Below, piece by piece: positions 34,345 to 40,199 of a stretch of 64,000 bases of DNA. The first letter of the stretch is position 1, and each line of letters begins with the position of its first letter. The notes below the pieces were generated by a model. That model was not told the DNA's origin. It saw only the letters and a list, made by a program, of their open reading frames with translations, and searched no databases. The stretch covers positions 62,001 through 126,000 of the forward strand of contig CAKSDI010000002.1 of NCBI GenBank assembly GCA_934445035.1. Reading direction: 5' to 3'. Position numbers and translations under genes: made by a program. Source of the stretch: an uncultured Eubacteriales bacterium. Its GTDB lineage: Bacteria > Bacillota > Clostridia > Oscillospirales > Acutalibacteraceae.

Positions 34345-34546
34345 TAAAATATTCTTTCCGATCACAACGGCAGCAGCCGTGTGATAAATAAAATTTATGT
34401 GCCGATGAGGTCACAACTGTGTGACCTCAGATTTCACCGAAGCTCCTAAGGCAATCAGCTGTAGATAGGATAAGCCTTGAAGTCAACAGTTTAATGGTGC
34501 TGTTTCGGCAGCCCTGTGACCTTTCCCACGGCGGAAAGGAATTCAT
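34345..34546 (+). promoter_or_regulatory. Structured leader of the HTH gene
   Basis: The leader contains several stems: CACAACGGC with GCCGTGTG, and a 9-bp GAGGTCACA/TGTGACCTC hairpin near 34408-34429, then further partly paired sequence before the start. It may control expression of the element's regulator. No known riboswitch is recognised. Confidence 0.4.
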
Positions 34547-34942
34547 TTGGGGAATACCATTGTTAAGTACGGCGAAGGTACGGTTTCAGTTTCAAAAGAG
34601 GTTGCGGATTTTTTAGAGGCCGACAGAAAAAGGCAGGCGGCTGAAGGTCGGAGCGACCGCCGGCACACGAGTAAGAGTGATTCCGAAACAGTGCTGCAAA
34701 CTGCTCAAATTACGGCTGTCAGCGATCCTACCTTTGAAACGGCTTTTAAAAACCTTTGTTTTGAAAAACTGCAAAAAATCATTGCCAACCTTGAGTTTGA
34801 AGATTTCTTTTTGATTCGGTGCTACTTTTTTGAGGAATGCACTATGCAGCAAATTGCAGACAAACTCGGAGTGAGTAAAATGGCAATATCGAAACAACTG
34901 AAAAAACTCCTGAGCCGGATACGGGAACTTATGGAAACATAG
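34547..34942 (+). CDS. Sigma-70 region 4-like HTH regulator of the element
   Basis: A 131-residue protein with a C-terminal HTH of the sigma-70 region 4 kind (FEECTMQQIADKLGVSKMAISKQLKKL) preceded by a helical region; the N-terminal 45 residues are basic and probably disordered. The start is a TTG with AAAGGA upstream. Such proteins are common near the mobilization genes of clostridial elements and probably control mobility. It is not a full sigma factor because region 2 is missing. Confidence 0.75.
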   Translation: MGNTIVKYGEGTVSVSKEVADFLEADRKRQAAEGRSDRRHTSKSDSETVLQTAQITAVSDPTFETAFKNLCFEKLQKIIANLEFEDFFLIRCYFFEECTMQQIADKLGVSKMAISKQLKKLLSRIRELMET

Positions 34943-35109
34943 GTTTCCGTATTTTTTTGCAATTTTTTAAAATTTTGGTTTACAAACTGCTTTTAACTGT
35001 CCTAATAAGTAGAGGGATAAATTTCGGAGCATAGATGGCACCTGTATATTTTGTCTGATGCCGTCCGTAATTTATCTCTCAATATTTTATATAAAGGAGC
35101 TGATGCCGA

Positions 35110-35406
35110 ATGATTGTGCCGCAAAATAAAAACGGCAATTTTTTTATGCTGTCAAACAGTATATTTAAGCAAGGTCTTAAACCGAGGGAATTTATTGTCT
35201 ACTGCTGCCTTGTAAAACACAGCGATAAAAACGGTGTCTGCTTTCCGTCACGGCGGCTGATTGCCAAGGAGTGCTGTATTGATAAAAAGACGTTGGACTC
35301 AGCAATCCAAAGTCTTGAAAAAACGGGACTTGTAAAAAAGAAAAAACGCCGCAGACAGGACGGTTCGAACACAAGCAATGCTTACACGGTCAAGCTGTTT
35401 CGGTAG
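35110..35406 (+). CDS. Helix-turn-helix protein (element replication/regulation type)
   Basis: A 98-residue winged-helix protein: LKPREFIVYCCLVKHSDKNGVCFPSRRLIAKE followed by a recognition helix and a basic tail (KKKKRRRQDG). This is the N-terminal HTH pattern found in replication initiators and regulators of mobile elements. GGAG precedes the ATG by about 10 nt. No other replication gene is present, so a regulatory role or the remnant of a larger protein are both possible. Confidence 0.75.
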   Translation: MIVPQNKNGNFFMLSNSIFKQGLKPREFIVYCCLVKHSDKNGVCFPSRRLIAKECCIDKKTLDSAIQSLEKTGLVKKKKRRRQDGSNTSNAYTVKLFR

Positions 35407-35851
35407 TGTAATTTTTTCGTACAGGGTGGTGTAAGAAACGGTATCGCAGAACTATACCCATAGAACTAAACCCACTGAGTATATATTACAGCAGAATAAA
35501 GAAATAAGACGGCAAACTTTTCCTCTGCCGAAACAGCCGCAGAAAACGCCCTGTTCGCCGAGCAAGCGAAAAACCGAGTAAACACCCAACCGAGCCTCAC
35601 AAAGGCGAAATACGGCGCTGTAAACGGCGTGTACGCCCCTTTTTTCTTTTCTGCTGTGGTAACAGACAGAATACCGCAGGGTGACGCCTTTGTACTCTCC
35701 CTTTGGGGAGAGTGCGAGCATCGCAGACGGCTGGTCGCCGGCAAAGCCGCCCCCTGCCGCTGCTGCTCGGCGGGCAGAAGCCCTGCACCCACTTACTTTC
35801 TTTGAAAAGAAAGTAAGCAAAGAAACTTTAATCTTCAATGAAAGGAATTTT
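35407..35851 (+). other. Non-coding GC-rich region with candidate oriT
   Basis: A stretch of 445 bp without a credible gene upstream of mobC, richer in GC than its surroundings. It has a CTCTCC-C-TTT-G-GGAGAG-type hairpin near 35695-35712 and a perfect 12-bp inverted repeat at 35792-35803 and 35806-35817 (CTTACTTTCTTT and its reverse complement), 35 nt before mobC. Location and inverted repeat suit the origin of transfer used by the relaxase. The nick site itself is not identified. Confidence 0.5.
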
Positions 35852-36163
35852 ATGAAGGATAAGAAACTAAGCATCCGCATCAGCGAACAAGACCTCGCTG
35901 CCATACACCGAAAAGCGAACACGGCAAAGCTTTCCATTACGGACTATATTACACGCTCCTGCCTCAACAAACAAATCATTGTGGTGGACGGGCTTGAAAA
36001 TATTATCCGAGAGCAAAAAGCGATCGGTAAAAACCTAAACCGACTCACACTGCTTTGCAATATGGGCAGAGTATCGGTTGCCGATCTGTCTGAAGTAAAG
36101 AATGAGTATGCAAGGCTGAACGAACTTCTTTGTTCTCTGCTTGACAGAAAGCGGTGGCAGTAA
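35852..36163 (+). CDS. mobC: MobC-type relaxosome accessory protein
   Basis: A 103-residue protein with a ribbon-helix-helix-like start (KKLSIRISEQDLAAIHRKANTAKLSITDYITRS) and a C-terminal helix with IGKNLNRLTLLCNMG, the signature of MobC/bacterial mobilization proteins that bind oriT and help the relaxase. The ATG at 35852 follows AAAGGA. The stop overlaps the relaxase start (TAATG). Confidence 0.9.
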   Translation: MKDKKLSIRISEQDLAAIHRKANTAKLSITDYITRSCLNKQIIVVDGLENIIREQKAIGKNLNRLTLLCNMGRVSVADLSEVKNEYARLNELLCSLLDRKRWQ

Positions 36164-37524
36164 TGGCAACGGTAAATTTAATACAGAGCAAGCGTTCACA
36201 ATCGAAAGTCGGACTTAAATTTATTCTTTCCTACTGTAAGCGTGACAGCAAAACCGTGTGTGGAAATAAAAAACTGATCGGCGGTGTGAACTGCGTTGCC
36301 GAAAGCGCATACCACGAAATGCTGTCTACGAAAATGCGGTACGGAAAAACAGACGGCAGAATGTTTTATCATCTGGTGCAGTCCTTCTCGCCGGAGGAAA
36401 ACATTACTCCCGAAACCGCATACGAAATTGCTTTGAAATTTGCGGAACGGGAATTTTCCGAATATGAAGTTTTGGTGGCTACCCATACCGACAGGGCGCA
36501 TATCCATTCGCATTTTGTTATCAACAGCGTAAGCTGTGAGAACGGATACAAGCTCCGTCTGCCTAAGGATTTTATAGAGCAGCTGCGAAACGCATCGGAC
36601 AGGCTTTGTATGGAATACGGTCTGTCGGTTATCCCTACACAACAGAAAAAGAAAATCGTGCGGCAGATGTCCTCAAAGGAATACCGTTCGGCAGTGCGGG
36701 GCGAGAGTTATAAAATGCAGCTTGCGGCAGTCATAGATGACGCAATGGCACGGGCAAAAACAAAAGAAGATTTTATTCGGTCGATGGAAGCCGAGGGCTA
36801 CGGTGTGGTATGGACGGACGAGAGAAAATATATCACCTATATCACGCAGGACGGAAAGCGGTGCCGCGACCGCAGCCTGCACGAAGAAAAATATCTTAAG
36901 GAGAATATGGAATATGAATTCGGAATACGGAAGATTATCCTCGGAGGAACTGAAAACGAGAGCGCGGCAGAGTATGCAGAGAGCTGCCGAAGCGAAGCCC
37001 TGCGTAACGGTGACCGAGCCGAACTGGAAAGGAATGCTCGATACGCAGAAAGCGCAGATAGAACTGCTCTCACGGCTGATGAGCGCAACCGAAACGCTGA
37101 CAACCAAAGAGGAACTGACGGAGTATATGAACGAGCAGCTGAATATTCTGACCGAGAACAACGCACAGTGCCAAGCGGCGGTGACGGAATTTCAGAACAG
37201 AATGAGGAAATCGGCAACGGAATTTACCGACTCGATGAAAACGGCGGTGTCGGATACCGAGAAACGGGTTGGGAGGATCAGCGATTATTATTCGAACAAT
37301 CTCTCAATGCTGACGGATACGGCGGAGAAGTATTTGAGCCAGATATTTTGGATTACGGTTATTCCCTCAGCGATAACGGCACTGTATTATCTGACGCTGC
37401 TTATCTTGCGGCTGATATAACAGTCATCATTGACGATGACGCTCCTGTTGAGGATTGCACCACAAGGCACTTCCCCTCAGAGCATAAAAAGAAATATTCC
37501 GGTCCTGTTATGGGCGGAATGTAA
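36163..37524 (+). CDS. mobA: MobA-type relaxase (MOBP-like)
   Basis: A 453-residue relaxase. The metal-binding motif HTDRAHIHSHFVINSV lies near residue 107-122, and the N-terminal segment FILSYCKRDSKT includes the candidate catalytic Tyr. Residues after about 250 form a Glu/Asn/Arg-rich low-complexity tail, which coincides with a second reading frame coding for a MobB-like protein. It would nick oriT and lead transfer through a helper element. ATG 36163 overlaps the mobC stop by one base; GTG 36154 is less likely. Confidence 0.9.
   Translation: MATVNLIQSKRSQSKVGLKFILSYCKRDSKTVCGNKKLIGGVNCVAESAYHEMLSTKMRYGKTDGRMFYHLVQSFSPEENITPETAYEIALKFAEREFSEYEVLVATHTDRAHIHSHFVINSVSCENGYKLRLPKDFIEQLRNASDRLCMEYGLSVIPTQQKKKIVRQMSSKEYRSAVRGESYKMQLAAVIDDAMARAKTKEDFIRSMEAEGYGVVWTDERKYITYITQDGKRCRDRSLHEEKYLKENMEYEFGIRKIILGGTENESAAEYAESCRSEALRNGDRAELERNARYAESADRTALTADERNRNADNQRGTDGVYERAAEYSDREQRTVPSGGDGISEQNEEIGNGIYRLDENGGVGYRETGWEDQRLLFEQSLNADGYGGEVFEPDILDYGYSLSDNGTVLSDAAYLAADITVIIDDDAPVEDCTTRHFPSEHKKKYSGPVMGGM
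36914..37420 (+). CDS. MobB-like protein encoded in an overlapping frame within the relaxase gene
   Basis: A 168-residue frame starting MNSEYGRLSSEELKTRARQS lies entirely inside mobA in another frame. It is helical and coiled-coil-like (SATETLTTKEELTEYMNEQL) and ends with a hydrophobic helix (ITVIPSAITALYYLTLLILR). AAGGAG is 10 nt before its ATG. ColE1-type plasmids carry MobB as a membrane-tailed protein overlapping MobA in the same way. In this part mobA codes for low-complexity sequence, while this frame looks like a folded protein. Confidence 0.75.
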   Translation: MNSEYGRLSSEELKTRARQSMQRAAEAKPCVTVTEPNWKGMLDTQKAQIELLSRLMSATETLTTKEELTEYMNEQLNILTENNAQCQAAVTEFQNRMRKSATEFTDSMKTAVSDTEKRVGRISDYYSNNLSMLTDTAEKYLSQIFWITVIPSAITALYYLTLLILRLI

Positions 37525-37558
37525 AAATACCGAACAGCCTTACGGCGGAAAGGAATCT

Positions 37559-37708
37559 ATGGAGAAAAACGATTACAACATTGAACGGGTTGAGTTTTAC
37601 TATAACGGCGACGATGAAAAGTTTGACCGCTTTTTAAGCTCGGCGATAAAAGAATATATCAGTACGGATAAAACGGCGGCCGATTGCGAAAACAGTAAAT
37701 CGGCGTAA
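37559..37708 (+). CDS. Small hypothetical protein between relaxase and recombinase
   Basis: A 49-residue acidic protein (MEKNDYNIERVEFYYNGDDE...) with a good AAAGGA site 7 nt before the ATG, 34 nt after the relaxase. Small proteins with an EYYNGDDEKFDRFL-like composition often precede serine recombinases in such elements; I know of no function. Confidence 0.6.
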   Translation: MEKNDYNIERVEFYYNGDDEKFDRFLSSAIKEYISTDKTAADCENSKSA

Positions 37709-37796
37709 TTTATCTGGACTTACGGCAGGTGTTGTGGTATGTTGTTGCGTGGACAGGATATCACGCGCCTGCCGAGAAAAAAGAAAGGTGATTGCT

Positions 37797-39443
37797 ATGA
37801 GAGTATGGCTGTATTCAAGGCTTTCCCGTGATGAGGACAGCGAGTTAAATTCACTTACCAATCAGCAAAACATATTGCGGGAATATGCGGCAAACAATAA
37901 CTGCGCCGTTATCGGTGAGTCAGCCGATGACAACATCAGCGGAATGCATTTTAACCGTGAGGGGATAAATAAAATATACGCCGCCGTTGAGGATAAAAGC
38001 ATTGACGCGGTAATCGTTAAAGACCTGTCCCGACTCGGACGGCACAGAACGCAGACCGCAATGTTTATAGACTATCTTCGTGAAAATGATGTGCGTGTGC
38101 TTTCGGTAACCGAAAACATAGACACAAGCAACGAGGACGATGATCTGATGGTTGGCTTTAAAGGAATATTCAACGATATGTACGCCAGAGATATATCCAA
38201 GAAAATCCGTGCGGGATATAAGCAAAAACAAAAAAGCGGTATCGTGATGATACCGCCGCTTGGATACTTCAAGGATAAAAACACGGGCAAGGTTACGGTT
38301 GTTGAGGAACACGCCGAAATAGTCCGTAAGATATTCAATCTGTATGTATCGGGATACGGGCTTAAAGCTATATCTAAAATTTTGAATGAGGAAGGTATTA
38401 AATCGCCGGGATATTATCAGAAAAAACTGTTAGGTAAAAATCTCGGATATAATAAACCGGAAATTGCTCACAGATTTTTATGGGAAAATACAGGCGTAAA
38501 AAGAATATTGCAGAATGAGTTTTATATCGGGAATCTTATCTGCCACAAGTCCTATACAAGTAAAATAAATCATATAAGAAAGGAACTGCCGCCCGAAGAG
38601 CATTTCAAACATGAAAACGCCGTGCCTGCAATCATACCGAAAGAGATATGGGAGCAGGCACAGTTTTTACTTGAGCAAAAGCCGAAAAGAAATGTAAGGG
38701 CTTCAAGCGGAAATACACATCACCGATACACGGGGCTTATAAAATGCGGCGATTGCGGTTCATCATTCAGTTGTAAAACAAGATATTGGCGTAATAATCC
38801 GCCGAGAATGGAATATGTTTGCAACGGCTACCACCGTTACGGAAAGGAAAATTGTTCGCCGCATAAGATTGGTGAGGAAGTTCTTGACAGGCTGATACTT
38901 AAAGAGCTTGAGGAGCTTAAAATAATGGCCCATGAAAACTTTAAAAGGGTTGACAAAGAACTGAAAAAGTGGCTTGCTGACCGACCGTCCGCCGAAAAAC
39001 AGATAACAGCGCTTAAGAATAAGCTCGCGCAGCGGAAAAACGACCAACAGCAAATACTGCTTGAAAGAATACGGGACAGAGAACACGCCGAAGTATATAC
39101 CCAAATGCTTGTTTCCTGCGAAACGGATATTAAAACAATCGAAAGCAGAATTCGGGAAATGAAGGATATTGAAACTACCGTAAAGGAACGCAAAAAGCAA
39201 ATGAATAAAAGCGTAGAACTGCTTGATGGTATTATAGCCGACGGTGCGATAAACGATACGCATCTCAGGATGTTGGTGGATGAGATCGTTATATACGAAA
39301 AAAACGGAAAGCTTGATATTCAAATAACGCTTAACGGAGAATTCCGCACGCATATCGACTACTACGATGAAAGCGGAGATATAACCGACAGGCACGCCGA
39401 AATATGGTATTTCCCGAATTGGGAAAGTATGGCGGAGGGTTAA
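37797..39443 (+). CDS. Large serine recombinase (element integrase)
   Basis: A 548-residue large serine recombinase. The catalytic domain (about 1-150) starts MRVWLYSRLSRDED with the nucleophile Ser at position 10; the recombinase domain follows (about 165-270), then a zinc ribbon (CGDCGSSF ... CNGYHRYGKENC, near 320-360) and a C-terminal coiled coil (about 400-470). It lies next to the right end. The element junctions fit recombination at a TC/GA dinucleotide, as reported for Tn4451/TnpX-type enzymes. The ATG at 37797 follows AAAGGTG. Confidence 0.93.
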   Translation: MRVWLYSRLSRDEDSELNSLTNQQNILREYAANNNCAVIGESADDNISGMHFNREGINKIYAAVEDKSIDAVIVKDLSRLGRHRTQTAMFIDYLRENDVRVLSVTENIDTSNEDDDLMVGFKGIFNDMYARDISKKIRAGYKQKQKSGIVMIPPLGYFKDKNTGKVTVVEEHAEIVRKIFNLYVSGYGLKAISKILNEEGIKSPGYYQKKLLGKNLGYNKPEIAHRFLWENTGVKRILQNEFYIGNLICHKSYTSKINHIRKELPPEEHFKHENAVPAIIPKEIWEQAQFLLEQKPKRNVRASSGNTHHRYTGLIKCGDCGSSFSCKTRYWRNNPPRMEYVCNGYHRYGKENCSPHKIGEEVLDRLILKELEELKIMAHENFKRVDKELKKWLADRPSAEKQITALKNKLAQRKNDQQQILLERIRDREHAEVYTQMLVSCETDIKTIESRIREMKDIETTVKERKKQMNKSVELLDGIIADGAINDTHLRMLVDEIVIYEKNGKLDIQITLNGEFRTHIDYYDESGDITDRHAEIWYFPNWESMAEG

Positions 39444-39454
39444 CCCTCCGCCAT
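39429..39454 (+). terminator. Hairpin overlapping the recombinase stop codon
   Basis: A 26-bp perfect palindrome (ATGGCGGAGGGTT and its reverse complement) spans the last codons and stop of the recombinase gene. No long T-run follows, so it may act as terminator or transcript stabiliser. Confidence 0.6.
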
Positions 39455-39578
39455 ATCATATATCAATATTCTTCTGTGCTGTAAATATAACAGACTCGGC
39501 AGGCGTGCAGCTCTATGTTATGCGCCAGTTTTTTGCTTGTGACAAGTAATTTCAGTTAAAATTTTAGGCAAAGAAAAA

Positions 39579-39611
39579 CGCTCAAAGCCGCATAAACAAA
39601 GGCTTTGAGCG
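39579..39611 (-). terminator. Terminator of the element-borne tRNA-Leu
   Basis: An 11-bp perfect stem (39579-39589 with 39601-39611) followed by T5 on the minus strand, beginning 2 nt after the tRNA 3' end. Confidence 0.85.
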
Positions 39612-39612
39612 G

Positions 39613-39699
39613 TGGTGCGGGTAAGAGGACTTGAACCTCCACGACCTTGCGATCATTAGAACCTGAATCTAACGCGTCTGCCTATTCCGCCATACCCGC
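39613..39699 (-). tRNA. Complete tRNA-Leu (CAG anticodon) carried by the element
   Basis: An 87-nt cloverleaf with encoded CCA. Acceptor GCGGGTA pairs with TACCCGC; anticodon stem TTAGA/TCTAA with loop TTCAGGT (anticodon CAG); variable arm GATC-GCAA-GGTC; T arm GGAGG/CCTCT. It lies inside the element and has the same length and anticodon as the host tRNA-Leu that the element splits, but differs in acceptor, anticodon-stem and variable-arm bases, so it is not a duplicate. Confidence 0.95.
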
Positions 39700-39971
39700 A
39701 TATTAAGTTTTTATCCTCTGATTTTTACACGGCGAGGATATCCGAGGCGGAGCATTTCGCTTAATCCGCAATATATACAAACAGCAATTAAGCTGTGTGT
39801 AAGCTCAAATTAAAAAGAAAGTAAGAACGAAAAAATTTCAAAAATTGAAAAGTTGAGAAGTGCGATATCGTAGAAGTTGACTTTGTCAACTTTTCGATTT
39901 CGTCGCACTGCATTGTGCGATGAAATCGCGCCGAAAATTTCAGTTTTTAATACTTACACCAAGGTGGCGTT
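39700..39971 (-). other. Element end between the split tRNA and the replacement tRNA
   Basis: 272 bp without genes. A transcript from the host tRNA promoter would cross it before reaching the complete tRNA. It contains an interrupted hairpin at 39860-39908 (GTGCGA/TCGCAC outside, ATCG/CGAT, AAGTTGAC/GTCAACTT inside) and an ATCCTC/GAGGAT stem near the tRNA. A weak TTACAC-17-TGTATA promoter may be present near 39760-39810. The right terminal repeat is at 39945-39974. Confidence 0.5.
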
Positions 39972-39974
39972 ACC
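39945..39974. repeat. Right terminal inverted repeat of the element
   Basis: GGTGGCGTTACC (39963-39974) is the exact reverse complement of 24216-24227, and the match continues with gaps inward. Joining both ends gives two 12-bp arms around ATCA, a plausible attP centre. Confidence 0.85.
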
Positions 39975-40010
39975 TGAATCTAGCGCGTCTGCCTATTCCG
40001 CCATATCCGC
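39972..40010 (-). pseudogene. 5' half of the host tRNA-Leu(CAG), right element junction
   Basis: On the minus strand GCGGATA acceptor, D arm and anticodon stem GCTAGA up to TTCAGGT, 39 nt, after which the element begins (AACGCCACC). The 3' half lies 15.8 kb away at 24161-24208. The split leaves no functional tRNA at this locus. Confidence 0.92.
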
Positions 40011-40030
40011 AAATAAGTGCCGCAAAAAAT

Positions 40031-40059
40031 ATAATACCAATTAGAAAGCGATTTGTCAA
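40031..40059 (-). promoter_or_regulatory. Host tRNA-Leu promoter, now reading into the element
   Basis: TTGACA (40059-40054) and TATTAT (40036-40031) on the minus strand are spaced 17 bp, 21 nt before the tRNA 5' half. Confidence 0.8.
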
Positions 40060-40076
40060 GTAAAGCGTTAAAGTTA

Positions 40077-40105
40077 TTCACAATTTATTAAAAAATAAGT
40101 ATTAT
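40077..40105 (+). promoter_or_regulatory. Promoter of htpG
   Basis: TTCACA (40077-40082) and TATTAT (40100-40105) are spaced 17 bp. The MITE at 40108 begins right after the -10 box, so the htpG transcript would start within it. Confidence 0.55.
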
Positions 40106-40107
40106 AA

Positions 40108-40170
40108 TAGACAATACAATCAGACAAATTTTCCGCTATGAGAAGCGTTGTATCCTGATTGTATTGTCTA
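40108..40170 (+). mobile_element. 63-bp MITE-like element in the htpG leader
   Basis: Perfect 16-bp inverted ends TAGACAATACAATCAG (40108-40123) and its reverse complement (40155-40170), flanked by TA, as expected for IS630/Tc1-type targets. The same sequence, in the other orientation, forms the first 62 bp of the element at 42248. Confidence 0.8.
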
Positions 40171-40199
40171 ATCTTAATATTTAATCAAAGGTGATAATT

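Larger units (their letters stand above)
24209..39977 (+). mobile_element. Integrative mobilizable element inserted in a tRNA-Leu anticodon loop
   Basis: About 15.8 kb bounded by direct copies of ACCTGA (24209-24214 and 39972-39977, TCAGGT on the tRNA strand) and by 12-bp perfect, extended imperfect, inverted ends. It contains a large serine recombinase next to the right end, MobC, a relaxase, HTH proteins, a tyrosine recombinase, a seven-gene cargo operon and a whole tRNA-Leu. No conjugation secretion genes are present, so it would be mobilized by another element. The size and gene set agree with clostridial IMEs. Confidence 0.88.

Noticed and set aside
34547..34942. Full sigma factor encoded on the element
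   Set aside because: Only a region 4-like HTH is present; region 2 is absent.
35452..35937. Long minus-strand reading frames upstream and across the start of mobC
   Set aside because: GC-rich low-complexity sequence, no ribosome binding site, overlaps the candidate oriT and mobC.
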